DNA of 64,000 nucleotides from Paraburkholderia nodosa (GTDB taxonomy: Bacteria > Pseudomonadota > Gammaproteobacteria > Burkholderiales > Burkholderiaceae): contig NZ_MCNV01000009.1 of NCBI RefSeq assembly GCF_001718195.1, positions 186,001 to 250,000 of the forward strand, written 5' to 3'. Under the pieces are notes generated by a model that ran no database searches, was not told the origin of the DNA, and worked only from the letters and a program-made list of their open reading frames with translations. A program made the position numbers and the translations under genes. Shown in pieces: positions 7,732 through 16,361 of this stretch (its first letter is position 1; every line of letters begins with the position of its first letter).

Positions 7732-8742
7732 ATGGCACTCCCGACTCTCGACCCCAACGCCCCCGATTTCACGCGCCGCTTCGTGAATCTCGCGGACCCG
7801 CGCCTGGGCGCGCAGGCGCTCGAGGCGAGCGACGACTTCTTCGCGCCGAAGGATCGCATGCTCAATCCGGAGCCGGCCGTCTTTATTCCGGGCAAGTACG
7901 ACGAACACGGCAAGTGGATGGACGGCTGGGAAACGCGCCGCAAGCGCACGACCGGCTATGACTGGTGCATCGTGAAGCTCGCACGCCCCGGCGTCATCAA
8001 GGGCCTCGATATCGACACGAGCCACTTCACGGGCAACTACCCGCCGGCGGCATCGGTGGAGGGCGCGTACGTGGCCGATGGCGCACCCACCGCCACGACA
8101 CAATGGACGGAGATCGTTCCTTCGACCTCGTTGAACGGCAATAGCCACCATTACGTGGAAGTGTCGAGCGACAAGCCGTACACGCACCTGCGCGTGAATA
8201 TCTATCCCGATGGCGGCATCGCGCGTCTGCGCGTGTACGGCCAGCCGCAGGTGGACTGGGCGGGCGCGAGCCGTACCGAACTGTTCGACCTGGCCGCGAT
8301 GGAAAACGGTGCGTACCTCGTTAGCGCGAACAACCAGCACTTTGGCATGGCCTCCACGCTGCTCATGCCGGGCCGCGGCGTGAACATGGGCGACGGCTGG
8401 GAAACGCGCCGCCGCCGGGAGCCGGGCAACGACTGGGCGATCATTGCGCTCGCACAGCCGGGCATCATCAAGAAGATCGAAGTCGATACGGCGCACTTCA
8501 AGGGCAACTATCCCGATCGCTGCTCGTTCCAGGCCGCGCGCGTGGTGGGCGGCACGGACAGCTCGCTCGTGACCCAGGCCATGTTCTGGCCGGTGCTGCT
8601 CGGCGAGCAGAAGCTGCAGATGGACAAGCAGCACTACTACGAAAGCGAACTGGCGGCGCTCGGTCCGGTTACGCACGTGCGCTTCAACATCATCCCGGAC
8701 GGCGGCGTGTCGCGTGTACGCCTCTGGGGCACGCTCGCCTGA
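7732..8742 (+). CDS. alc: Allantoicase
   Basis: Hydrolyses allantoate to ureidoglycolate and urea. The 336-residue protein shows the internal duplication of allantoicases. DGWETRRKRTTGYDW (about residues 64-78), followed by HFTGNYP, is repeated as DGWETRRRREPGNDW (about 221-235), followed by HFKGNYPDRCS. An ATG at 7732 follows GAAGGAAG at good spacing. It starts 82 bp after uraD and ends 18 bp before allA, so uraD-alc-allA is probably one transcript. Using Alc rather than allantoate amidohydrolase means the pathway releases urea, so urease or another urea-using route would be expected elsewhere in the genome. Confidence 0.96.
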   Translation: MALPTLDPNAPDFTRRFVNLADPRLGAQALEASDDFFAPKDRMLNPEPAVFIPGKYDEHGKWMDGWETRRKRTTGYDWCIVKLARPGVIKGLDIDTSHFTGNYPPAASVEGAYVADGAPTATTQWTEIVPSTSLNGNSHHYVEVSSDKPYTHLRVNIYPDGGIARLRVYGQPQVDWAGASRTELFDLAAMENGAYLVSANNQHFGMASTLLMPGRGVNMGDGWETRRRREPGNDWAIIALAQPGIIKKIEVDTAHFKGNYPDRCSFQAARVVGGTDSSLVTQAMFWPVLLGEQKLQMDKQHYYESELAALGPVTHVRFNIIPDGGVSRVRLWGTLA

Positions 8743-8760
8743 TACGCTGACGAGGCCATC

Positions 8761-9285
8761 ATGAGTGAAACAAGGACGACGCTGACTATCGAGCCGCTCA
8801 CGCCCGAGGCGTTCGCGCCCTTCGGCGACGTGATCGAACTCGCGGGTGCGAAGCAGATTCCGATCAATCTAGGGACGACCATCCGCTTTCACGATCTCGC
8901 GAAAGTGGATGTGACCGACGAGGGCGGCCGCACGCTCGTGAATCTCTTTCGCGGGCAGCCGCGCGAGCTGCCGTTCGAAGTGAAGATGCTCGAACGGCAT
9001 CCGCTGGGCAGTCAGGCGTTCGTGCCGCTCAACGACAAGCCGTATCTCGTGGTGGTCGCACCGGCGGGCGATCTGGACGTCACCCGGGTTCGCGCGTTCG
9101 TTTCGCGCGGCTGGCAGGGCGTGAATTATGCGAAGGGCGTTTGGCATCACCCGCTGATTGCGTTGGGCGAGGTGAGCGATTTCATCGTCGTCGACCGCGG
9201 TGGAGACGGGCTCAATCTCAACGAGCAGGATCTGCCTGAGTCGTTCTGGTTGACGGAAGAAGCGATGAAGGCGGCGATGCGCTAA
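8761..9285 (+). CDS. allA: Ureidoglycolate lyase
   Basis: Splits ureidoglycolate into glyoxylate and urea, the last step of the pathway in this cluster. The 174-residue length is typical of AllA. Recognisable features are EPLTPEAFAPFGDVIE at the start, the MLERHPLGSQAFVPL motif with its conserved His and Gln, and YAKGVWHHPLIAL with the paired histidines of the cupin-like site. The end has DFIVVDRGG and ENLEE-like acidic residues (LNLNEQDLPESFW). It sits 18 bp after alc and is closed by a strong terminator at 9322-9349. Confidence 0.95.
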   Translation: MSETRTTLTIEPLTPEAFAPFGDVIELAGAKQIPINLGTTIRFHDLAKVDVTDEGGRTLVNLFRGQPRELPFEVKMLERHPLGSQAFVPLNDKPYLVVVAPAGDLDVTRVRAFVSRGWQGVNYAKGVWHHPLIALGEVSDFIVVDRGGDGLNLNEQDLPESFWLTEEAMKAAMR

Positions 9286-9321
9286 TTCGCGGAATTACCA
9301 GGCAGTCCGTATCAGCAGGGG

Positions 9322-9349
9322 AAAGCCACGTCCGAGACGTGGCTTTTTT
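9322..9349 (+). terminator. Rho-independent terminator after allA
   Basis: A perfect 11-bp stem (AAAGCCACGTC / GACGTGGCTTT) with a CGA loop leads into a run of T residues, 37 bp after allA. Confidence 0.9.
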
Positions 9350-9561
9350 GCGTTTTGCGGATGAAGGCGCGGTGAAACGTGGCGAGTCATGCATGGCTGT
9401 GTGCGACGCTTCAATACGTCGATTGGATCAGGTGGCGAGGGTCGTTGGCATACGCGCTCTGTATGCTCAGCGGCGCCCGACTGCGTGATGCGCCTGCCGT
9501 CGCCAGCCCGAATGGTTCGCAGCCCAACGCGCAACCCCCTCAGCAATGACCGTACCAAAGG

Positions 9562-9597
9562 AAAAAGGACCCGAAGCGCGTCGCGCCTCGGGTCCTT
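9562..9597 (-). terminator. Rho-independent terminator after puuD
   Basis: Arms AAGGACCCGA and TCGGGTCCTT frame a GC-rich inner hairpin. Read on the - strand, the stem ends in a CCTTTTTC tract, which fits termination of puuD transcription. Confidence 0.85.
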
Positions 9598-9648
9598 CCA
9601 GTCACATCTCACGTAGCGCGAGGCAAACCACTCGCGCTGCCAACTACA

Positions 9649-10842
9649 TCATTGCTTCGCACCGCCCTGGAACCAGGTGGCGATCTTCTGCCGCTCGTCG
9701 TCGGTCATGTGAGTGACGTTGCCAAGCGGCATCGCCTTGAGCGTCACAGCCTGCTGATAGAGCCGCTGCGCGTTCTGCGAAATCTCGTCGGGCGTATCGA
9801 GCATCACGCCGGCCGGCGCTGCGCCCATCAACGTCGGGTGCGCCGAGTGACAGGCCGCACAACGTTGCTGCAGGATAGGCTGAATGTCGGAAACCTTCAG
9901 CGACGGTGCGTTCGCGGCTTCGGCCTGAGGCACGACCGGGCGCGGCAGCGTCCACACCAGCGCGACGAACATCAGGGCCACGCCGCCGATCGGCAGATAC
10001 CAGAGCTGCTGGCCACGGTGACGCATCACGAAGAACTGGCGAATCAGTGCGCCGGCCAGCATGATCACCACGAGCACGGCCCAGTTATAGGCGTGGGCGT
10101 AGGTCATGGCGTAGTGGTTCGACAGCATCGCGAACACCACGGGCAGCGTGAAATACGTGTTGTGCACCGAGCGCTGCTTGCCGCGCTTGCCGTAGATCGG
10201 GTTCGGCACTTCGCCCTTGAGCATCGCGGCAACCATCTTGCGCTGGCCCGGAATGATGACGAAGAACACGTTGGCCGACATGATCGTCGCGAGCATCGCG
10301 CCCATGATGAGGTACGCGGCACGGCCAGAGAAGATGTGGCAGGCGAGGTAGGCGGCGATCACGACATAGAGGCCCACGCATACGCCCAGCAGCTTGTCCT
10401 TTGTGCCAAGCACGCGGCACAGCGAGTCATAGACGATCCAGCCGGCGGCGAGGAAGCCGAGCGCGGAGAAGATCGCGACGACAGGACCCATGTCGAGCAC
10501 GTTCTTGTCGATCAGATACGTGTTCGGCGCCATGAGATACAGCACCGTGAAGAGCGACGCGCCCGAGAGCCACGTGGTGTACGACGGCCACTTCGACCAG
10601 TGAAGGTCGTCGGGCATTTCGGGCGGCGCCACGGTGTACTTCTGCATGTTGTAGAAGCCGCCGCCGTGCACGTGCCACAGCTCGCCGAACACGCCGCGAC
10701 GGCGCTGGTTCGGGTCCGTGGGCGGTTTGAGGCTGTTGTCGAGCGCGACGAAATAGAACGACTCGCCAATCCAGGCGATCGCCGCGATGACGTGGAACCA
10801 GCGCAGTGCGAGGTTCAGCCAATCGGTAATAAAGCCTTCCAT
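9649..10842 (-). CDS. puuD: Membrane urate oxidase (urate hydroxylase PuuD) with C-terminal cytochrome c
   Basis: Oxidises urate to 5-hydroxyisourate in the inner membrane. The 397-residue protein has about eight transmembrane segments, starting with LNLALRWFHVIAAIAWIGES and including the conserved GELWHVHGGGFYNMQKY loop. It ends in a periplasmic cytochrome c domain with a heme motif CAACH at residues 328-332 and a likely axial Met in AMPLGN near 371. Electrons therefore probably pass to the respiratory chain, avoiding the peroxide made by soluble uricase. The start MEGFITDW at 10842 follows GGAGA, whereas the frame extends 15 codons further without support. uraH lies upstream on the same strand. 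Confidence 0.93.
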   Translation of the reverse strand: MEGFITDWLNLALRWFHVIAAIAWIGESFYFVALDNSLKPPTDPNQRRRGVFGELWHVHGGGFYNMQKYTVAPPEMPDDLHWSKWPSYTTWLSGASLFTVLYLMAPNTYLIDKNVLDMGPVVAIFSALGFLAAGWIVYDSLCRVLGTKDKLLGVCVGLYVVIAAYLACHIFSGRAAYLIMGAMLATIMSANVFFVIIPGQRKMVAAMLKGEVPNPIYGKRGKQRSVHNTYFTLPVVFAMLSNHYAMTYAHAYNWAVLVVIMLAGALIRQFFVMRHRGQQLWYLPIGGVALMFVALVWTLPRPVVPQAEAANAPSLKVSDIQPILQQRCAACHSAHPTLMGAAPAGVMLDTPDEISQNAQRLYQQAVTLKAMPLGNVTHMTDDERQKIATWFQGGAKQ

Positions 10843-11058
10843 GAAACGTCTCCAGTCCTGATGCATTGCGCGCGCGTCTGAACGCACGTGCTAACTGCGG
10901 GGTATGAGCGCGCTGCGTAGCGTTGGGGCCGCAGAGTGACCCATGCGCGCTGCCGCGCTGCCATTGTTTCTTGTATGTCCTCGGGCTTGATGAGTCGGGC
11001 TGGAAGATCGCCCGGAATGCCCTACGAGTTCGTGTTGCGGTGGCCGCCCGATTGACGC

Positions 11059-11412
11059 TCAGCTGCCCCGATAGGTGCTGTACGACCACGGCGAAACGAG
11101 TAGCGGCACGTGGTAGTGCGAGCCCGCGTCGGCGATGCCGAAGCGCAGCACCACGCGGTCGACGAAGCGCGGCTCGGGCACTTTCGTGCCGAGAGCGGCG
11201 AAATAGTCGCCGGCGTGGAACACGAGTTCGTATTCGCCTTTGGCGAGCGCAACGCCCTCGAGCAGCGGCGCGTCGCAGCGGCCGTCGTCATTGGTGGTCA
11301 CGGTCTTGAGCGCGCGGCGCGCGTCGCCCGAGAGCGCAAAGAGCTCGACCTTGATGCCCGCGCCGGGACGGCCGTTCGCGGTGTCGAGCACGTGGGTAGT
11401 CAGCTTGCCCAT
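11059..11412 (-). CDS. uraH: 5-hydroxyisourate hydrolase (transthyretin-like)
   Basis: Hydrolyses 5-hydroxyisourate to OHCU, acting between PuuD and UraD. The 117-residue length and both family signatures are present: LTTHVLDTANGRPG at the N-terminus and the terminal YSTYRGS. The central DGRCDAPLLEG and LVFHAGDYFAALG strands also match. An ATG at 11412 follows AAGGAAAA; longer in-frame extensions upstream lack support. There is no signal peptide, so it is cytosolic. It precedes puuD by about 216 bp on the - strand, so the two enzymes acting on urate are together while the later steps lie on the + strand. Confidence 0.96.
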   Translation of the reverse strand: MGKLTTHVLDTANGRPGAGIKVELFALSGDARRALKTVTTNDDGRCDAPLLEGVALAKGEYELVFHAGDYFAALGTKVPEPRFVDRVVLRFGIADAGSHYHVPLLVSPWSYSTYRGS

Positions 11413-12000
11413 TCGCAGTTTTCCTTGTGAGTGCCTGGTGCGATTGCGAGGTTTCAGCGGCAGCTCTCGATCCCATGCATGATGCATTGCGGCGGATCGA
11501 GGCTCCACATCAGTGGCTACATACCCGTCGGCGGATCGAAGCGAGCGCCGTGAACGCATTTTAAGAACGATCGCACCCGGAGCGCGCGCGAGATAGGAAA
11601 GATAAAGCGACACGCATGAGGGTGAGCCCTGGGACTGCCTGGATGCTGTCGCTCATTGCGCCCCGGATTCGCGCGTCCCTTGTTGGCATCGTAGCGACGC
11701 CAAAAATCGACCTTTATATGCGTGGCGTAAATTTGGGTATCGCAGCGGCGCGAATTGCCACGACTATTTTGGTTGCGGATCGTATAGGCCATGCGCAGCG
11801 CGTGCTGCGCGTCCCGAAGACGGCGGTGGACGCCGGGTAACCGGGCCAGCGGCGTCCTCGTCGGGACGCGTCGGCACCGGGCGCCTGGGCGACCGGCGAG
11901 GTCGGCGGGTGAGGCGAGGGCGTCTGGTTCACGTGCCGTGCGCGAGTCCGAACGAAAAGCCAGGGCTCGTGGCGGCACGACAACGGAGCGAACAAGGACG
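11413..12000. other. Divergent 588-bp intergenic region
   Basis: This lies between uraH (-) and the 8-oxoguanine-type deaminase (+). It must hold both promoters. The AT-richer stretch around 11695-11790 is the likeliest site, but no -35/-10 pair with correct spacing and no palindrome stood out. Short frames inside it have no Shine-Dalgarno or family resemblance. Confidence 0.5.
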
Positions 12001-13410
12001 ATGGAACCCACTCTCGCACAGCGGCAAAACCCGCAAGACCCACAAAAGCCCGGCAAGACATTGCTGGTGAAAAACGCCGACATGCTGGTGACGATGGACG
12101 GCGCGCGTCGCGAGATTCGCGGCGGCGGGCTCTACGTCGAAGGCAACCGCATCGTCGCGGTCGGCCCGACGGCCGACCTGCCCGCCACGGCCGACGAGGT
12201 GATCGACGCCAGCGGCCACCTCGTGACGCCGGGGCTCGTCAACACACACCACCACATGTACCAGAGCCTCACGCGCGCCGTGCCCGCCGCGCAGGACGCC
12301 GAACTGTTCGGCTGGCTCACCAGCCTCTACAAGGTATGGGCGAACCTCACGCCCGAGATGATCGAGGTCTCCACGCTCACCGCGATGGCGGAGCTGCTGC
12401 TCTCGGGTTGCACGACGTCCAGCGATCATCTGTACATCTATCCGAACGGCAGCAGCCTCGACGACAGCATCCGCGCGGCGCAGCGCATCGGCATGCGCTT
12501 TCATGCAAGTCGCGGCAGCATGAGCGTCGGCCAGAAGGACGGCGGCTTGCCGCCCGATTCCGTGGTCGAGCGCGAGGACGCGATTCTCGCCGACACGCAG
12601 CGCCTCATCGAGACGTATCACGACGAGGGCCGGTACGCGATGCTGCGCGTCGTCGTGGCGCCGTGCTCGCCCTTTTCGGTGAGCCGCGACCTGATGCGCG
12701 AATCGGCGGTGCTCGCACGGCACTACGGCGTGTCGATGCACACGCATCTCGCCGAGAACGCCAACGACATTGCTTACAGCCGCGAAAAGTTCGGTATGAC
12801 GCCCGCCGAATATGCGGAGGACCTGGGCTGGGTGGGCCGCGACGTCTGGCATGCGCACTGCGTACAGCTCGACGATCACGGCATCGGTTTGTTCGGCCGG
12901 ACCGGCACCGGCGTCGCGCATTGCCCGTGCTCGAATATGCGGCTCGCCTCCGGCATCGCGCCCGTGAAGAAGATGCGGCTCGCCGGCGTACCGGTCGGGC
13001 TCGGCGTGGATGGTTCGGCGTCGAACGACGGCGCGCAGATGGTGGCCGAGGCGCGGCAGGCCATGCTGCTCGCGCGCGTGGGCTTCGGGCCGGATGCCAT
13101 GACGGCGCGCGAAGCGCTCGAAATCGCGACGCTGGGCGGCGCGCAGGTGCTGGGCCGCGACGACATCGGCGCGCTTGCACCCGGCATGGCGGCGGACTTC
13201 GTGGCGTTCGACCTGCGCCAGCCGCTTTTCGCGGGTGCGCTGCACGATCCTGTTGCTGCGCTCGTCTTCTGCGCACCCTCGCAGGTCGCGCTGAGCGTGA
13301 TCGGCGGGCGCGTGGTCGTGAAGGACGGCGTGTTGCAGACGGTGGAGCTTGGGCCGGTCATCGAGCGGCATAACCGGCTCGCGGCGCAACTCGTGCAGAT
13401 GGCGCGCTGA
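12001..13410 (+). CDS. Amidohydrolase of the 8-oxoguanine deaminase / guanine deaminase type
   Basis: Zinc-dependent amidohydrolase of 469 residues. Metal and catalytic motifs are PGLVNTHHHMYQ (histidines near 83-85), MHTHLAENANDI, DVWHAHCVQL and LGVDGSASNDG with the final Asp. The segments QSLTRAVP, LFGWLTSLYKVWA and REKFGMTPAEYAEDLGWVGR resemble the 8-oxoguanine deaminase subgroup (Pseudomonas Pa0142-like) more than classical guanine deaminase. The product would be urate from 8-oxoguanine, or xanthine from guanine. Its position beside uraH/puuD supports a purine substrate. The roughly 18 N-terminal residues are low-complexity and a later start is possible. The family is sure; the exact substrate is not. 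Confidence 0.85.
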   Translation: MEPTLAQRQNPQDPQKPGKTLLVKNADMLVTMDGARREIRGGGLYVEGNRIVAVGPTADLPATADEVIDASGHLVTPGLVNTHHHMYQSLTRAVPAAQDAELFGWLTSLYKVWANLTPEMIEVSTLTAMAELLLSGCTTSSDHLYIYPNGSSLDDSIRAAQRIGMRFHASRGSMSVGQKDGGLPPDSVVEREDAILADTQRLIETYHDEGRYAMLRVVVAPCSPFSVSRDLMRESAVLARHYGVSMHTHLAENANDIAYSREKFGMTPAEYAEDLGWVGRDVWHAHCVQLDDHGIGLFGRTGTGVAHCPCSNMRLASGIAPVKKMRLAGVPVGLGVDGSASNDGAQMVAEARQAMLLARVGFGPDAMTAREALEIATLGGAQVLGRDDIGALAPGMAADFVAFDLRQPLFAGALHDPVAALVFCAPSQVALSVIGGRVVVKDGVLQTVELGPVIERHNRLAAQLVQMAR

Positions 13411-13448
13411 GGCAAGCGCGCCACGCATGGACGTATTGAAAGTTCAGG

Positions 13449-13470
13449 CGGCCGCAGCAGCGTGCGGCCG
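13449..13470. terminator. Possible shared hairpin between convergent genes
   Basis: CGGCCGCA and TGCGGCCG form an 8-bp stem with a 6-nt loop between the deaminase stop and the LysR stop. There is no T-tract on either strand, so terminator activity is uncertain. Confidence 0.3.
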
Positions 13471-13476
13471 TGCTGC

Positions 13477-14409
13477 TCAAGGCTTGTCGATCAGCGTCTT
13501 CGTCGCTTCGGCGATGAGGCTGCGTAACCAGCGTACTTCGTCCGAGTAATGACAGCGTTCGTGCCACAACTGGTAGTACTGCATCGGCGGGAAGTCGAGC
13601 GGCGCGGGTACGACCGTGAGCGGCAGGAAGCGCGCATAGTGGTCGGCGAACAGGCGCGTGGTCGTGAAGACCAGGTCCGACTTCACGAGCACGTAGGGCG
13701 CGAGATTGAAGTACGGCAGCGTGACGACCACGTGGCGCTTGAGGCGCTCGCGCGCGAGGTGCACGTCGATGGCGCCGCGCTGGCCCACGGAGTAGGGCGT
13801 GGGCGCGAGATGCGGCGCGTTCAGATACTGGTCGAGCGTGAGCCCGCCGCGCTTGGCGAACGGGTGCGAGTTGCTCATCAGGCAGACGATCTGGTCGACG
13901 AACAGGTTCGACAGGTGCAGTTGTTCGGGCGGCTCGGGCCAGTTGCCGATGACGATATCGAGCTTGCCTTCCTCGAGCGCGAGCTCGTAGTCGAACGCAG
14001 GCCCGAGCGAGTGAAACTCGAGCGTGGCGTTGGGCGCGGCCAGGCGGAAGCGCTCGACCACGGTCGGCACGAACAGGACGTTCAAATAGTCAGGACAGCC
14101 AATCCGATAGCAACGGATAGAGGTGGCCGGATCGAAATTGTGCTGCTGGAAGCGGATGCGCTCGATCTCGCGCAGTGCGTTCTGCACGGGCTCGAGCAGG
14201 CGCAGGCCGTACTCGGTCGGCACCATGCCGGACTTGCCGCGCACGAGCAGCGGGTCGCCGGTGATGTCGCGCAGGCGCCGAAGCGCCGCGCTGATTGCGG
14301 GCTGGGACTGATTGAGCTTGACGGCTGCGCGTGTCACGCTGCGCTCCATCAGAAGCGTGTGCAAGACGCGCAAGAGGTACGTGTCGATCGCCTCGCGTTG
14401 CTGACTCAT
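13477..14409 (-). CDS. LysR family transcriptional regulator
   Basis: Regulator of 310 residues. The N-terminal winged HTH spans about residues 8-67 (YLLRVLHTLLMERSVTRAA, then VKLNQSQPAISAALRRLR and GDPLLVRGKSGMVPTEYG), slightly longer at the N-terminus than the minimal family. The rest is a LysR substrate-binding domain, with the CPDYLN, DIVIGNWPEPP and NSHPFAKRG segments. It is convergent with the deaminase and divergent from the BMP-type ABC importer, with 257 bp between start codons. LysR proteins commonly control the divergent operon, so I expect the importer, and perhaps the deaminase, to be its targets. The ligand is unknown, perhaps a purine. Confidence 0.88.
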   Translation of the reverse strand: MSQQREAIDTYLLRVLHTLLMERSVTRAAVKLNQSQPAISAALRRLRDITGDPLLVRGKSGMVPTEYGLRLLEPVQNALREIERIRFQQHNFDPATSIRCYRIGCPDYLNVLFVPTVVERFRLAAPNATLEFHSLGPAFDYELALEEGKLDIVIGNWPEPPEQLHLSNLFVDQIVCLMSNSHPFAKRGGLTLDQYLNAPHLAPTPYSVGQRGAIDVHLARERLKRHVVVTLPYFNLAPYVLVKSDLVFTTTRLFADHYARFLPLTVVPAPLDFPPMQYYQLWHERCHYSDEVRWLRSLIAEATKTLIDKP

Positions 14410-14666
14410 GAATTCTCCGAATTATATGTTCTGGCTGATCGATGAGGCTTGGGGGTATATCGTTTTTAATATGGACAAAAAGTGGCGTCAAGCGAGGCTT
14501 ACCCCGAGGCTCGCGCCGGGGTTATGCCGGCCAGCCCCGTGCAGCGAGGCAACAGCGAATTTTGACGGCTCGACCTTCGCAGGGCTAACAGGTATCGTCA
14601 CCCCCGCACGGCGGCCAGCGTCAATCGGGTTAACGAACAGCAATTACGTACAACGGCGGAACCTCC

Positions 14667-16295
14667 ATGGGTGATTCTTCTTCTCGTCAGGCAACGCTTG
14701 GGCAAAACGGCAGCGATGTGCCGCGCCTCGCGCTTGCCGGCATCACGAAGCAGTACCCGGCGGTGCGCGCGAACGACGATGTCACGCTCTCGGTCGCGCC
14801 GGGCGAAATCCACGCCTTGCTCGGCGAGAACGGCGCGGGCAAGAGCACGCTCATGAAGATCGTCTACGGCGCGGTGCGGCCCGACGCGGGCGAGATCCGC
14901 TGGGAAGGCCACGCCGTCGAAATCGCGAGTCCGGCTGGGGCGCGCAAACTCGGCATCGGCATGGTGTTCCAGCATTTTTCGTTGTTCGAAACGCTTACGG
15001 TCGGCGAGAACATCGCGCTCTCGCTCGACGAACCGTTCGACCTGAAAACGCTCGGCAAACGCATTCGCGAGGTGTCGGCGCAATACGGCCTCGATGTCGA
15101 TCCGCAGCGCCACGTGCATAGCCTCACGGTGGGCGAGCGTCAGCGCGTGGAGATCGTGCGCTGCCTGCTGCAGAATCCGCGTTTGTTGATCATGGACGAA
15201 CCGACTTCGGTGCTCACGCCGCAAGCGGTGCGCAAGCTGTTCGGCACGCTGCGGCGTCTCGCTTCCGAAGGCTGCAGCATTCTCTATATCAGCCACAAGC
15301 TCGACGAAATCCAGGAGCTTTGCGACACGGCCACCGTGCTGCGCGGCGGCAAGGTCACGGGCCGCGTCATTCCGCGCGAAGAAACGCATGCGTCGCTCGC
15401 GCGGCTGATGGTCGGGCGCGAACTGCCCGACTACACGCGGCGCGCACACGCGCCCGGCGACGTGCTGCTCGAAGCACGGCATCTGTCGATGCCGAGCGAC
15501 GATCCGTTCGGCACCTCGCTCAACGACGTTTCGTTCGGCGTGCATGCGGGCGAGATACTCGGTATCGCCGGCGTCTCGGGCAACGGCCAGGCGGAACTGC
15601 TCGCCGCGCTCTCGGGCGAGGCGCAAGCGGCCCGTCACGGGGTGAGCGCCGATGCCGTCAGGATTTGCGGCAAGGCCTCGGGACGCCTTTCGGCTGGGGC
15701 GCGCCGAAAGCTCGGCTTCGCTTTCGTGCCGGAGGAACGCCTTGGGCGCGGCGCGGTCCCGGCCATGTCGCTTGCCGAAAACGCCTTGCTCACGGCACAC
15801 CGCGAAGGCATGGTGCGCTCGGGTTGGCTCAGGACGGGCGCGATGCGCGCGTTCGCCGAGCGCTGCATCGGCGCGTTCGATGTGCGCTGCGGCGGCCCGG
15901 ATGCGCTCGCGCAAAGCCTCTCGGGCGGCAACCTGCAGAAGTACATCGTGGGGCGCGAGATTCTCCAGGCGCCGAAGGTGCTCGTGGTCGCGCAACCCAC
16001 CTGGGGCGTGGACGTGGGCGCGGCCGCATTCATTCGCCAGCAGTTGCTCGATCTTTCGGCGCGCGGTGTGGCGATACTCGTGATCTCGGAAGAACTGGAA
16101 GAGCTTTTCGACATCTGCGACCGCATTGCCGTGCTCGCGGGCGGACGCCTTTCGCCCGCGCGTTTGACCGGCGAGACGAACGCCGAGGAAATCGGCCGCT
16201 GGATGGCGGGGCTCTTCGGCGAGCGCGCGGATCGCGGAGACGGCGGCGGCAGGCCCGACGGCGAGCCGCCCGCGCAGACCGTGGCGAACGCATGA
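14667..16295 (+). CDS. ABC importer ATPase with two nucleotide-binding domains (BMP/nucleoside type)
   Basis: Energising subunit of a BMP-family importer with 542 residues and two ABC modules, as in the YufO/NupA class. The first module has a full Walker A (GENGAGKST, residues 53-61), a VGERQR signature and Walker B LLIMDEPTSVL. In the second module the P-loop is degenerate (GVSGNGQAE), the signature is LSGGNLQK, and the Walker B region reads VLVVAQPTWGVDVG, with Gln where the catalytic Glu is usual. This pattern recurs in the family. It heads a four-gene set with two permeases and a binding protein; overall context favours purine nucleoside or nucleobase uptake. Confidence 0.9.
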   Translation: MGDSSSRQATLGQNGSDVPRLALAGITKQYPAVRANDDVTLSVAPGEIHALLGENGAGKSTLMKIVYGAVRPDAGEIRWEGHAVEIASPAGARKLGIGMVFQHFSLFETLTVGENIALSLDEPFDLKTLGKRIREVSAQYGLDVDPQRHVHSLTVGERQRVEIVRCLLQNPRLLIMDEPTSVLTPQAVRKLFGTLRRLASEGCSILYISHKLDEIQELCDTATVLRGGKVTGRVIPREETHASLARLMVGRELPDYTRRAHAPGDVLLEARHLSMPSDDPFGTSLNDVSFGVHAGEILGIAGVSGNGQAELLAALSGEAQAARHGVSADAVRICGKASGRLSAGARRKLGFAFVPEERLGRGAVPAMSLAENALLTAHREGMVRSGWLRTGAMRAFAERCIGAFDVRCGGPDALAQSLSGGNLQKYIVGREILQAPKVLVVAQPTWGVDVGAAAFIRQQLLDLSARGVAILVISEELEELFDICDRIAVLAGGRLSPARLTGETNAEEIGRWMAGLFGERADRGDGGGRPDGEPPAQTVANA

Positions 16296-16361
16296 TCGGC
16301 GACACATAACAACGCGCTAAAGCACATCGACCACCAGAGACCGACCACCGACTTCACGACC

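Larger units (their letters stand above)
9286..9648. other. Convergent intergenic region with two terminators
   Basis: This gap separates allA (+) from puuD (-). It holds a + strand terminator near its left end and a - strand terminator near its right end. The roughly 215 bp between them show no convincing gene, RNA or repeat. Confidence 0.6.

Noticed and set aside
9389..9616. 75-residue frame in the convergent gap after allA
   Set aside because: No ribosome site, and it runs through the puuD terminator hairpin.
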